Shown: positions 1-9,430, counted from the first letter of the stretch. The stretch is DNA of 51,237 nt from Chromobacterium alticapitis (GCF_002924365.1 NZ_PQWB01000017.1:1-51237); one strand, 5' to 3'. Numbers and translations: made by a program. The notes: generated by a model not told the origin, from the letters alone.

Positions 1-86
1 TCACGTGGACCCGCGAAACGCTGGATGCAGAGATCTCGGCGCTGCTTGGTGGTTATGGCGACAAGTTTCAAATCAATTTTTCGTGA
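1..86 (+). CDS. C-terminal fragment of an unidentified protein
   Basis: The window opens inside a reading frame whose codons start at position 3 and which ends at the TGA at 84-86. Only 27 residues are visible, ending in GDKFQINFS. There is not enough to name a family. It precedes a LysR regulator on the same strand, and such neighbours are often regulatory targets, but that is only a guess. The frame is open to the left edge, so the start lies outside the window. Confidence 0.5.
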   Translation, partial: TWTRETLDAEISALLGGYGDKFQINFS

Positions 87-226
87 TTACTTAAATCGAT
101 AGACATGATCCACTCCAAAAACGATTCAGGTGGGACGATGCTAAAGGCCGGCGCATGACGGATAAATGGTTTAGCATGCCGGTTAAAACGGAAATAAATT
201 CCGCAATGGTGCAAGCAGTGGAAAAA

Positions 227-1102
227 ATGAATGGAATCGAGCTGTTCGTCCAAGTGGCGCGCCAGGGCAGCCTGGTGGCGGCCGGACGGCAGCTGGGCCT
301 GTCGGCCTCGGCGGTGGGCAAGGGCTTGCAGCGGCTGGAGCAGCGGCTGGGCGCGCGCTTGGTCCACCGCAGCACGCGGCGGCTGGCGCTGACCGCCGAG
401 GGGCAGCAGTATCTGGCGCGCTGCCTGCGCATTCTGGACGAAGTGGACGCCGCCGAGCGCGAGTTGCAGCAGGGCTTGGCCGCGCCCAGCGGGCGGCTGA
501 AAGTGGGCGTGCCGCACGAAAGCGGCTTGCTGACGCCGCATCTGGCCGGCTTCATGCGCGCCTACCCGCAGGTGGCGCTGGATCTTGATTACAGCGACCG
601 GCTGGTGGATGTGATAGGCGAAGGTTTCGACGTGGTGGTGCGCGGCGGCGAGCCGGGCGATTCGCGGCTGTCCGGCCGCAAGTTGGGCGGCTACCACATG
701 TTGTTGGCCGCCTCGCCCGCTTATTTGGCCGAATGCGGCAGGCCAGGCTCTGCCACTGATCTGGCGCGGCATCGCTGCCTGCACTATCGCTTTCCCAGCA
801 GCGGCAAGCTGCTGCCATGGCCGCTGGTGTTGGCGGACGGGGAAGAGGCGGAACCGCCGGTCAGCGCCAGCTGCAATACCGGAGAGGCCTTGATCGAACT
901 GGCCGAGCGCGGCATGGGCATCGTCTGCATGCCGGACTTCTCCATCCGCCGCGAGCTGGCTTCCGGCGCGCTGCTGGCGCTGGAGACGCCCCAGGTGAGG
1001 CGCAGCGGCAATCTGTATCTGCTCTGGCCATCCACGCCGGCCATGCCGCCGCGGCTGCGCGCTTTTATCGACTACATGGCGGCGAATGTGTTTGCGGGCT
1101 GA
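227..1102 (+). CDS. LysR-family transcriptional regulator
   Basis: This is a 291-residue DNA-binding regulator of the LysR type. The N-terminal winged helix-turn-helix (residues about 1-60) carries the family pattern GSLVAAGRQLGLSASAVGK followed by LEQRLGARLVHRSTR. Residues from about 90 onward form the substrate-binding-like effector domain. The ATG at 227 is preferred because LysR proteins normally begin within a few residues of the helix-turn-helix; the in-frame ATGs at 155 and 206 would add 24 or 7 atypical residues. It resembles the CrgA-like subgroup by eye. The effector is unknown. The natural target candidates are the partially visible gene upstream or itself; no dehydrogenase is divergently placed here. 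Confidence 0.9.
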   Translation: MNGIELFVQVARQGSLVAAGRQLGLSASAVGKGLQRLEQRLGARLVHRSTRRLALTAEGQQYLARCLRILDEVDAAERELQQGLAAPSGRLKVGVPHESGLLTPHLAGFMRAYPQVALDLDYSDRLVDVIGEGFDVVVRGGEPGDSRLSGRKLGGYHMLLAASPAYLAECGRPGSATDLARHRCLHYRFPSSGKLLPWPLVLADGEEAEPPVSASCNTGEALIELAERGMGIVCMPDFSIRRELASGALLALETPQVRRSGNLYLLWPSTPAMPPRLRAFIDYMAANVFAG

Positions 1103-1187
1103 GCGCCGGCTAAGGTTTTCGCGGGCAGCGCCGTGGGCGAACCCGCGCGACAGGCGAGATGGCGCGGCCTGCGCCGCCGCAATGAGA

Positions 1188-1210
1188 AAACCCGGCCTGC
1201 GGCCGGGTTT
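1188..1210 (-). terminator. Hairpin terminator between lysR-type gene and glpR
   Basis: A perfect 10-bp stem, AAACCCGGCC / GGCCGGGTTT with loop TGC, sits between the convergent LysR gene and glpR. On the minus strand it is followed by TTTTCTCATT, so it most likely ends glpR transcription. On the plus strand the stem ends in TTT only, so it would be weaker there. Confidence 0.75.
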
Positions 1211-1237
1211 CGCGAAACAGGATGCGGATGCGGGGAC

Positions 1238-2005
1238 TCAGGCCTCGGACAGCACCAGGCGCACGCTGTGCTCTTCCAAGAGCTTGCTGACCGGCTCCGG
1301 CGGCATGGCGTCGGTGAACACGGTGTGGAACTCGCTGATGTGGCCCATGCGCACCAGCGCATTGCGGCCGAATTTGCTGTGGTCCGCCGCCAGGTAGCGG
1401 TGGCGGGCATTGTTCATCATCGCCTGGGCCACGCGCACTTCGCGGTAGTCGAAGTCCAGCAGCGAGCCGTCGGTTTCTATGCCGGACACGCCGATGATGG
1501 CGTAGTCCACCTTGAACTGGTTGATGAAATCCAGCGTCGCCACGCCGGTGATGCCGCCATCGGACGCGCGCACGGTGCCGGAGGTGATCATCGCGGTGAA
1601 GTCCGGATTGGTGGACATGATGGAGGCGACGTGGATGTTGTTGGTGATGACGCGCAGGCCCTTGTGCGTGGCCGTCAGCGCCTGCGCCACCGCTTCTATG
1701 GTGGTGCCTATGCTCATGAACAGCGAGGCGTGGTCCGGGATGCTGCGCGCGATCATGTCCGCGATATGGGCCTTTTCGCTCTGAAACTTTCCTTTGCGAG
1801 CAAAATAGTCCTCGTTCTCCACGCTGTTGCCCAGCGCGGCGCCGCCATGGTAGCGGCGCAGCAGATTGGCCTCGCACAGCTGGTTGATGTCGCGGCGAAT
1901 GGTTTGCGGCGTGACGTCGAGCAGACGGGCCAGCTCTTCAATCGGCATGAAGCCGTTTTCGCGGACCAGTTGCAGAATCTTGTCGTGACGTGGAGAGCGG
2001 CTCAT
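1238..2005 (-). CDS. glpR: DeoR-family repressor, GlpR-like (glycerol-3-phosphate regulon)
   Basis: The 255-residue product matches GlpR along its whole length from memory. It has an N-terminal DeoR helix-turn-helix (residues about 5-55, with VTPQTIRRDINQL), the linker RRYHGGAAL, and a C-terminal sugar-phosphate sensor domain with IGTTIEAVAQAL, TNNIHVAS, DGGITGVATLDFI and ADHSKFGRNALVRMG. In Enterobacteria GlpR represses glp genes and is released by glycerol-3-phosphate. No glpF, glpK or glpD is adjacent, so here it is an orphan regulator acting in trans. A TTCG-N4-CGAA element lies just upstream of the start and suggests autoregulation. Confidence 0.88.
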   Translation of the reverse strand: MSRSPRHDKILQLVRENGFMPIEELARLLDVTPQTIRRDINQLCEANLLRRYHGGAALGNSVENEDYFARKGKFQSEKAHIADMIARSIPDHASLFMSIGTTIEAVAQALTATHKGLRVITNNIHVASIMSTNPDFTAMITSGTVRASDGGITGVATLDFINQFKVDYAIIGVSGIETDGSLLDFDYREVRVAQAMMNNARHRYLAADHSKFGRNALVRMGHISEFHTVFTDAMPPEPVSKLLEEHSVRLVLSEA

Positions 2006-2010
2006 AACTA

Positions 2011-2022
2011 TTCGGAATCGAA
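2011..2022 (-). promoter_or_regulatory. Candidate GlpR operator upstream of glpR
   Basis: TTCGGAATCGAA is a perfect inverted repeat of TTCG separated by 4 nt, starting 6 nt upstream of the glpR start codon. The E. coli GlpR operator core has the same TTCG-N4-CGAA architecture. The flanking bases are less symmetrical than the E. coli consensus. Autoregulation is inferred from position. Confidence 0.45.
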
Positions 2023-2028
2023 AATCAC

Positions 2029-2042
2029 GTTACTTTAGTAAC
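2029..2042. promoter_or_regulatory. Palindrome GTTACT-TT-AGTAAC upstream of glpR
   Basis: A perfect 6-2-6 inverted repeat lies 24-37 nt upstream of the glpR start, next to the TTCG/CGAA element. It is AT-rich compared with its surroundings and placed where a promoter or operator would be. No regulator can be named from sequence alone. Confidence 0.35.
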
Positions 2043-2075
2043 ATATTTGGCCCCGGATTAGCAAATGCGGGATGC

Positions 2076-2112
2076 AAAAAAAGCCGGCCGCGCGCCTTGG
2101 CGCAAGACCGGC
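2076..2112 (-). terminator. Rho-independent terminator of the MDR oxidoreductase gene
   Basis: On the minus strand a GCCGG...CCGGC stem with an inner GCGCC/GGCGC pairing is followed by seven T residues (A-run 2076-2082 on the plus strand). It lies 33 nt past the stop codon of the oxidoreductase and separates it from glpR. Confidence 0.75.
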
Positions 2113-2144
2113 AGCCCGCGCGCGCCACACCGCGGCGCTCGCGC

Positions 2145-3158
2145 TTACCCGTGCTGGATCACCACCTTGCCGAAGTGGCGGCGCGCTTCCAGATGCTCGA
2201 ACGCGGCGCGGGCGTCGCCGAAGGGGAACGCCCGGTCTATGACGGGGCGCAGGCCGTGTCGGCCGATGGCGCGCAGCATGGCCTCCATATCCTCGCGATG
2301 GCCCACCGCGATGCGGCGCAGCGTGGCGCCGCTCAGGAAGTAGCGCATGAAGTCCAGCGCCGCGCCGCCTTGGTCCAGAAAGCCGATCACGGCGATTTCG
2401 CCGCCGACGGCGACGGCGTCCAGCGATTGCGCCAGCGTGCCCTGGCCGCCCACTTCGACGATGCGGTCCACGCCCATCCCGCCGCTGAGTTCGCGCGCCC
2501 GCGTCCCCCATTGCGGTTCGGCGCGGTAGTCGATCACGGCGTCCGCGCCCAAGGCTTCCAGTTTTTCCGCCTTCTCGGCGCTGGAGGTGGTGGCGATCAC
2601 TCGCGCGCCCATCAGCTTGGCCAACTGCACGGCGAACAAAGACACGCCGCCTGTGCCCTGGGTCAGCACCGTGTCGCCGGCTCGGATGGGGTTGGGGCCG
2701 TTCAGCGCGGTCCAGGCGGTCAGCGCGGCGCAGGGCAGCGCGGCGGCTTCGGCATAGCTCAGATGGTCTGGCACGCGGACCAGCGCCTCCTCGCTCACCG
2801 TCTTGTATTGGCACAGCCAGCCGTCCAGATTGCTGCCGTACTGGCGCGCGGCCTGTTCCAGCGGAAACGGTCCGCCGAACCATTCCGGGAAGAAGCTGTT
2901 GCACACGCGGTCGCCCACGGCGAAGCGGCGGCAGCCCTCGCCCAGCGCGATGATCTCGCCGGCGCCGTCGGACAGCGGAATCAGGCCGTCCGTCCAGCTC
3001 ATGGGATAACGGCCGTGCAGCAGGGCCAGGTCGCGGTAGTTCAGCGAGCTGGCATGCACTCTGAGCAAGACCTCGCCGCGGCCTGGCGCGGGCATGGCCT
3101 CGTCGCGGCGGTTCAGGTGGTCCAGGGAGCCGAAACGGGAAAAACGGTAGCTTTGCAT
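2145..3158 (-). CDS. Zinc-independent MDR-family NAD(P)-dependent alcohol dehydrogenase / quinone oxidoreductase
   Basis: This is a 337-residue medium-chain dehydrogenase/reductase. It has the GroES-like N-terminal half (ASSLNYRDLALLHGRYP, PLSDGAGEIIALGEG, FAVGDRVCNSF) and a Rossmann domain at about 165-210 (TQGTGGVSLFAVQLAKLMGA). The four structural-zinc cysteines are missing, so it belongs with the zinc-free quinone-reductase-like branch. The ATG at 3158 is chosen because AAGGA lies about 8 nt upstream and the protein then begins MQSYRFSRFG, typical for the family. It is divergent from an AraC regulator 106 bp away, a common arrangement in which the regulator controls the enzyme. The substrate is unknown. 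Confidence 0.88.
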   Translation of the reverse strand: MQSYRFSRFGSLDHLNRRDEAMPAPGRGEVLLRVHASSLNYRDLALLHGRYPMSWTDGLIPLSDGAGEIIALGEGCRRFAVGDRVCNSFFPEWFGGPFPLEQAARQYGSNLDGWLCQYKTVSEEALVRVPDHLSYAEAAALPCAALTAWTALNGPNPIRAGDTVLTQGTGGVSLFAVQLAKLMGARVIATTSSAEKAEKLEALGADAVIDYRAEPQWGTRARELSGGMGVDRIVEVGGQGTLAQSLDAVAVGGEIAVIGFLDQGGAALDFMRYFLSGATLRRIAVGHREDMEAMLRAIGRHGLRPVIDRAFPFGDARAAFEHLEARRHFGKVVIQHG

Positions 3159-3264
3159 CGTGGATGTCCTTGCTTGAAATATCGCCAGGACATCTTGCCG
3201 CGGCCAGGCGAGATGATGAATGATTGGCCGTATCCGTTTTTTCACCATTCGTGCCGGACTCATC

Positions 3265-4173
3265 ATGGACTTGCTGGAAGACATTTTCGCCTCGATGCGG
3301 GTGGAAAGCGCGCTGTACGCGCGGCTGCAGGCGCGCGTGCCGTGGGGCATCGCTTTTGATCATCAGGTGTCGGCCCGTTTCGGCATCGTCGCCCATGGCG
3401 GCTGCCTGCTGGACGGCGCCGGTCTGGCCGCGCCGCTGGCGCTGGCGGCTGGCGATCTGTTCATTGTCAGCGGCGGCCAGCAGTTCCGGCTGATGGACCA
3501 GCCGGGGCGGGAGACGCCGCCGTGCGGGACGGTGTTCGATGGCCGCGTCGACGGCGTGATCCGCTTTGGCGGCGCCGGCGCGGAAACCGGCATCGTCTCA
3601 GGCCGCTTTCTGTTCGACGCCGCCGCCGGCGCGCCTTTGATGGCCTTGCTGCCGCCGGTGCTGCACCTGCGGCTGGACGCGGAGCGGGCGCGGCTGCTGC
3701 AGGCCGCGCTGGAGATGATCGCGCGCGAGAACGCCGCGCCGGCGCTGGGCTCGCGGCTGGTGGTGCAAAAGCTGGTGGATGTGCTGTTGATCGAGGCGCT
3801 GCGCATTCATTGCCTGTCCGGCCAGGGGCAGGGATGGCTGGGCGCGCTGGCGGACCGCCGACTGTCGCCCGTGCTGCGCGCGCTGCATGAGGATTTGTCC
3901 GCGCCGTGGACGCTGGACGCCATGGCCGCGCGCGCCGGCATGTCGCGCTCGGCCTTCGCGCGTTACTTCCGCGCGCGGGTGGGCGACACGCCGCTGAACC
4001 ACCTGACGGGCTGGCGCATGCAGCGCGCGCGGGCTTTGCTGGGCGGGAGCCGCTTATCGCTGGCCGAAGTGGCGGCGCGGGTGGGCTACGATAGCGACGC
4101 CGCTTTCCAGCGCGCCTTCAAGCGGCTGGCCGGCGTGCCGCCGGGCGAGTACCGGCGGGCCGCGCAGGCTTAA
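3265..4173 (+). CDS. AraC-family transcriptional regulator with cupin-type sensor domain
   Basis: This regulator of about 302 residues has an N-terminal cupin-like effector domain of the AraC_binding_2/cupin_6 type (AHGGCLLDG, AAGDLFIVSGGQQFRL). Its C-terminal double helix-turn-helix (residues about 205-300) carries WTLDAMAARAGMSRSAFARYF and SLAEVAARVGYDSDAAFQRAF. The start at 3265 (MDLLEDIFASM) fits the family; an in-frame ATG at 3220 would add 15 residues. It is divergent from the MDR oxidoreductase at 2145-3158 and probably regulates it. Its stop codon overlaps the stop of the convergent EAL gene in the palindrome TTAA. Confidence 0.87.
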   Translation: MDLLEDIFASMRVESALYARLQARVPWGIAFDHQVSARFGIVAHGGCLLDGAGLAAPLALAAGDLFIVSGGQQFRLMDQPGRETPPCGTVFDGRVDGVIRFGGAGAETGIVSGRFLFDAAAGAPLMALLPPVLHLRLDAERARLLQAALEMIARENAAPALGSRLVVQKLVDVLLIEALRIHCLSGQGQGWLGALADRRLSPVLRALHEDLSAPWTLDAMAARAGMSRSAFARYFRARVGDTPLNHLTGWRMQRARALLGGSRLSLAEVAARVGYDSDAAFQRAFKRLAGVPPGEYRRAAQA

Positions 4174-5732
4174 TGCGCCGCGTCGGACGGGCCGCGCCAG
4201 GTGTCGCCGGCCCGCCAGCGGCGGGTGAACTCGTCCAGCGGCATGGGCCGGGCGATGAGGTAGCCCTGCAGCCAGCCCACGCCCAGCCGGCTCAGGTAGT
4301 CGAACTGGACTAAGGTTTCGACGCCCTCCGCGACCGTTTCCAGGCCGAGCTTGGCCGCCAGTTCGGCCACGCTGTCCACGATGTGGGCGGAAAGGCCGTC
4401 GCTGCCTATGCCGGCGACGAAGCTCTGGTCTATCTTCAGACCGTCCACCGCCAGCTGTTGCAGGTAGACCAGGCTGGAGTGGCCGGTGCCGAAGTCGTCC
4501 AGCGCGATCTTCACGCCCAGCTCGTGCAGTTGGCGGAACAGCACCTCCACCGCCGGGGTGATGGCGATGATCTCGCGCTCGGTCAGTTCCAGCGTCAGCA
4601 CCGCGCCGCTGGCGGCCAGCGCGCGCTGCCATGTCTCGCAATCGCTGTAGAAGCGCGGGTCGTCGAGGTGGGCGCGGCTGATGTTGAAGCCTAGATGAAA
4701 GCCCGCGGGCAATCGCAGCGGACCCAGCTGCCGCACCAGGCTGTCCATCATGCGGCGCGTCATCGGCACGATCAGGCCGCTTTCCTCGGCGCGCGGGATG
4801 AACAGATCGGGCCGGATCAGCCCCTCGCGCGGGTGGCGCCAGCGCATCAGCACTTCGGCGCCATGCCAGCCGGGCAGGCCGGGCTTGACCAGCGGCTGCA
4901 GGAAACCCTCGAACTCCTCGTTGTCCAGCGCGCGCCGCAGCTCGTCGCTAGGCGAGTCCGGCCGGCCCAGCAGCCAGTACAGCGTGCCGCCGGCCAGCAG
5001 GCCCAGCGCTGCTGCCACCAGCAGCAGGGCGGCGTGGCGGCGCCACAGCAATTGGTGGCTGCCGGGCAGCGCGTAGCCGGTGGCCACCGCATAGGGATAG
5101 CGGGCCGATTGCCGGCTGGCCTGGATCTGGGCGGGGTAAGGCGGCCGGCCGGCGCCGGTGCGGCGCGGACCCAGCCATTGCTGGCCCACGATCAAATAGA
5201 CCGGCGCGTTGTCGCTGGCGTCTTGCAGCGCCAGTTGCAAATAGCGGCCGTCCACCGCGGCGATCGCGTCGCCGCGCGGACCGGCTTGCCGGACGTGCAG
5301 CACCGGCACGTCAGGCGTGGTGCGGTTGCCGGGCAGCAGCGACAGGCGGCCGGCGGCGAAGCGCGAGGCATAGGGCTTGGGGTGGGCGATGTCCCCGACC
5401 AGCGAGGTGCAGTAGATGGCGCCGCCGCGCATCAGCGCGGTGCTGCGCACGAAGGGCACGATGGCGGCCTGGCGGCGCAATTCCGGTTCGGCGACCGCGC
5501 AATCGCCGCCTGCCAAGGGCAGGATGGCTCGGCCGGCCAGTTCGGCCTGGTCCAGAATCTCGTCCACCTGGACCTGGGCCTGCTCCACTTGTTGTTGCGC
5601 CTGGCGGCGCAGGTCTTGCTTTTCCTGCCAGACCAGGGTCGGGGCGATGGCCAGCAGCGGCAGCGCGCTGACCAGCAGGCTGGCCAGCAGGTGGGACAGC
5701 CGATGCTGGCGGCGGGGATGCAAGGGATTCAT
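4170..5732 (-). CDS. CSS-motif EAL-domain cyclic-di-GMP phosphodiesterase, membrane bound
   Basis: The 520-residue protein is expected to hydrolyse cyclic di-GMP to pGpG. An N-terminal membrane helix (about 13-33) leads into a periplasmic CSS-type sensor (about 35-230) with C78 and the CTS motif at C108. A second helix (about 233-255) precedes the EAL domain (about 262-515). Catalytic motifs look complete: E293-V-L (a variant EAL), DDFGTGHSS, LKIDQSFV, ETVAEGVET and QGYLIARP. In E. coli CSS phosphodiesterases such as PdeC, the two periplasmic cysteines form a redox-sensitive disulfide that restrains activity, and the same pair is present here. The gene is monocistronic; ATG 5732 has GGAG upstream. 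Confidence 0.9.
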   Translation of the reverse strand: MNPLHPRRQHRLSHLLASLLVSALPLLAIAPTLVWQEKQDLRRQAQQQVEQAQVQVDEILDQAELAGRAILPLAGGDCAVAEPELRRQAAIVPFVRSTALMRGGAIYCTSLVGDIAHPKPYASRFAAGRLSLLPGNRTTPDVPVLHVRQAGPRGDAIAAVDGRYLQLALQDASDNAPVYLIVGQQWLGPRRTGAGRPPYPAQIQASRQSARYPYAVATGYALPGSHQLLWRRHAALLLVAAALGLLAGGTLYWLLGRPDSPSDELRRALDNEEFEGFLQPLVKPGLPGWHGAEVLMRWRHPREGLIRPDLFIPRAEESGLIVPMTRRMMDSLVRQLGPLRLPAGFHLGFNISRAHLDDPRFYSDCETWQRALAASGAVLTLELTEREIIAITPAVEVLFRQLHELGVKIALDDFGTGHSSLVYLQQLAVDGLKIDQSFVAGIGSDGLSAHIVDSVAELAAKLGLETVAEGVETLVQFDYLSRLGVGWLQGYLIARPMPLDEFTRRWRAGDTWRGPSDAAH

Positions 5733-5820
5733 CGCGTCTCCGCGACGGGGCTGTCCGCTTTATCCAACCAGTCCCATCGCATTTTGTTTCAAATAGTGCT
5801 TTTATATTAAATCAAAAATG

Positions 5821-5841
5821 AAAAACCCTCCTGGCGGAGGG
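5821..5841 (-). terminator. Rho-independent terminator of argH
   Basis: On the minus strand a 6-bp CCCTCC/GGAGGG stem with a 4-nt loop is followed by TTTTT, 30-50 nt past the argH stop codon. The downstream EAL gene starts about 90 nt further on, so it has its own promoter region of AT-rich sequence around 5780-5820. Confidence 0.75.
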
Positions 5842-5870
5842 CTGCGGCATGGACGGAGCAGGGCGGGGCC

Positions 5871-7250
<1,380 letters not shown>

Positions 7251-7335
7251 GGCGTAGCGTCCTGCGTTGAGGGTGCGAAAGCCCTACTATGCCAGCCGCA
7301 ACCGTTCGCGGCCAGCGCGGATTTACCCCTGGCGG

Positions 7336-8085
7336 CTAACGCGGCTTGATGGGGCCCGCCTGCTGCAGCCGGGCTAGCGTGCCGTCGGCTTGCATGCCGC
7401 GCAGGGTTTGCTCGATGCGGGCCTTTTGCGGCTGCAGCGGCGATTGCCGCGCCAGCGCCAGGCGGTTGGGGTGGTGGTCGTCCAGCGTCAGCGCGGCGCG
7501 TTTCACGCGGGCGGCGAATTCAGGCCGGGCGGCCAGCGCGGCGCCCTGGCTCTCATTGACGATCAGCACGTCGACGCGGCCCTCCGCCAGTTTGCGGAAG
7601 CCGGACTCCATGCCGGGGCTGGCGTCGCGGCGCAGGCGCGCGTCATGGTCGAAGCGGGCGGCGTAGCTTACGCCTTCGGACACGCCCACTTTCAGCGGCA
7701 ACAGGTCTTCATAGCGGGCAATGACGCGCGGATCGCCGCGGCGTTGGTAGAAGGCCAGGCGGTCGCCGTTGGCGAACGGCGGCTCCAGAAAGTCCAGATA
7801 TTGCGATCGTTCGGCCGTTTGCCGCACCCCTATCATCAGATCGGCGCGGCCCTGCTGCATCCTGGCCAGGCATCGCGACAGCGGGCAGTGCAGAAAGCGC
7901 AGCCGCAGATCCAGCCGCCGCGCCAGTTCGCGCACGATCTCGGTATACGGCCCCGCCGGCTGGCCCTGCGCGTCCAGCCGTTTCCACGGCTCGAACACGT
8001 TGTAGGCGAAAACCAGCTCGCGAGCCTCCGCCAGCGCAGTCTCGCAGACCAGGCAGAGCAGTAGCAGGGCGATCAGTTTCTTCAC
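7336..8085 (-). CDS. Periplasmic family-3 solute-binding protein (amino-acid type), solo
   Basis: This 249-residue protein has a signal peptide (MKKLIALLLLCLVCETALA). It is followed by a family-3 solute-binding fold: FAYNVFEPWKRLDAQG, GPYTEIVRELARRLDL, GRADLMIGVRQTAERSQYL and VGVSEGVSYAARF. Such proteins bind amino acids or related ligands for ABC import, or act as free-standing sensors. The start codon is GTG at 8085; no ATG fits and the ribosome site is weak. No permease or ATPase is adjacent, so it is either an orphan or partners with a transporter elsewhere. It could share a transcript with argH downstream. Confidence 0.8.
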   Translation of the reverse strand: MKKLIALLLLCLVCETALAEARELVFAYNVFEPWKRLDAQGQPAGPYTEIVRELARRLDLRLRFLHCPLSRCLARMQQGRADLMIGVRQTAERSQYLDFLEPPFANGDRLAFYQRRGDPRVIARYEDLLPLKVGVSEGVSYAARFDHDARLRRDASPGMESGFRKLAEGRVDVLIVNESQGAALAARPEFAARVKRAALTLDDHHPNRLALARQSPLQPQKARIEQTLRGMQADGTLARLQQAGPIKPR

Positions 8086-8409
8086 GGTATTCGCTTGGAA
8101 ATGTTTTCAGCAATCCTATCCGGTAATGCTGACAGTAGGGGTTTTGCCGAGGGGTGGTTGCGTTTCGTGTTGTAAAAAGGCTGCGGTTCAAGAAGGCCGG
8201 ATCATGAGCTGGCTGGCGCTGCGACAGGGGCGGTGACCTTGCCCCATCAGCGTCGAATGGGATAAGCGCCGAAGCCCGTGAGGCAGGGCTACTGGCTAAC
8301 GGGAATGCCAAATAAGTAAATAAAAATTGTTTTAATAAGAAATGTTTAAATATGTGGCATATTGTAAACACGGTTTGCTTAAAACCGGATTTGGGAATGG
8401 AGATATTGC
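8086..8409. other. Intergenic region with a sharp AT-rich segment
   Basis: This 324-bp gap lies between two divergent genes. Positions about 8310-8370 are strikingly AT-rich, with a candidate -35 TTGTTT at 8327-8332 but no clean -10 at the usual spacing. A small hairpin CGGTTT-GCTTA-AAACCG lies at 8371-8387, just before the GGAG ribosome site of the SPRY-like gene. I see no gene in the remaining part (8086-8310). Confidence 0.5.
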
Positions 8410-9354
8410 ATGTATCGCAAAACAACCATGTTGGCCCTGACTTCTCTGCTGGCAGGCCAAGCTATGGCGGCCCAGTTCGTGGTATCCGAGAGCCGTAATT
8501 TTCCGCCAGCGCCGGCCGTCGGCAAACCGTCGCCGAGCCTGGTAACCGTCAAGCTGCTCAATATCGGCTCCGCCGGCAGCATGATCTCTCCGACTCTGGG
8601 CGGCTACAATCCGGGCGATTTCTCGGTGGCGGCCAATAGCTGTGCCGACATTGCCGTCAATGGCGGCTGTCAGATCAGCTTCGGCTTCACGCCGTCCGCC
8701 GCCGGCACCCGCAGCGCCACCGTGATGCTGGGCGCCACCCTGATCACCCTGTATGGCACCAGCAATAGCGGCATCGGCAACGGTTTCTCCCGTAGCGGCG
8801 CTTGCGCCTCAGGCGCGGCCAGCGGCTGCGCGTCTTTCTCTTCCGGAACCCTGCAGGTGACGGCCAGCGGCAGCGCCGCTGTGGCAGCCAATGTTTGCAA
8901 GAGCAGCGGCAAATGGTACTTCGAGATGACCCCGACGCAGTTGTCCGGCAACGCCGCATCGCGCGCGCTGTTGGCTGGCTGGGCCACCAATCCGCCCGGA
9001 CCGCAGTTGACCGGCAACGGCATCACCGGCAGCGGCACCTACGCGGTGGAGAATGACCAGGCCTGGGGCATAGGCTCCACCCGCACCGCGGAAACGCTGA
9101 TCAACAAGACCGCCATCGCCAAGCTGGCGCCCATCGGCTACGCTTTCGACGCCGATGCCGGCACGCTGAGCGTGTACAACGGCGGCAAGGCCCCGTATGC
9201 GGTGATCTACACAGGCATGGCGCGCGGCAACTACTGCCCGGCGGCCTTGGCCACTGGCGCGCTGTACAACAACACCTCGTCCGGCGCGTTCAACTTCGGC
9301 GGCAGCAACTTCGCCTACCCGGTGCCGGCAGGTTTCCACGCCGGCGTGTGGTAA
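8410..9354 (+). CDS. Secreted protein with Ig-like region and SPRY-like domain
   Basis: The 314-residue product starts with a signal peptide (cleavage likely after GQAMA, residue about 21). Residues about 22-115 look like the immunoglobulin-like repeats common in bacterial surface proteins (LNIGSAGSMISPTLGGYNPGDF, GGCQISFGFTPSAAGTRSATV). Residues about 140-310 show the order of a SPRY/B30.2-type beta-sandwich: GKWYFEMTP, then AVENDQAWGIG, then the hallmark IGYAFDADAGTLSVYNGG. Cysteines at several positions could form periplasmic or extracellular disulfides. It is monocistronic with its own terminator. The domain calls are from pattern recognition, not a profile search; the function is unknown, with surface binding or adhesion the most natural guess. 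Confidence 0.75.
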   Translation: MYRKTTMLALTSLLAGQAMAAQFVVSESRNFPPAPAVGKPSPSLVTVKLLNIGSAGSMISPTLGGYNPGDFSVAANSCADIAVNGGCQISFGFTPSAAGTRSATVMLGATLITLYGTSNSGIGNGFSRSGACASGAASGCASFSSGTLQVTASGSAAVAANVCKSSGKWYFEMTPTQLSGNAASRALLAGWATNPPGPQLTGNGITGSGTYAVENDQAWGIGSTRTAETLINKTAIAKLAPIGYAFDADAGTLSVYNGGKAPYAVIYTGMARGNYCPAALATGALYNNTSSGAFNFGGSNFAYPVPAGFHAGVW

Positions 9355-9382
9355 GCCGATTCCGGCCTGGGCTGGAAAACGA

Positions 9383-9413
9383 AAAGCCCGCGCGGAGGCG
9401 CGGGCTTTTTTTG
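9383..9413. terminator. Bidirectional terminator between the SPRY-like gene and gltL
   Basis: A 12-bp stem, AAAAGCCCGCGC / GCGCGGGCTTTT, with loop GGAG has a T-run at 9407-9413 on the plus strand and an A-run at 9383-9386 that gives Us on the minus strand. It can therefore end both convergent transcripts. Confidence 0.85.
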
Positions 9414-9430
9414 CGGGCGGGAGGTTCGCG

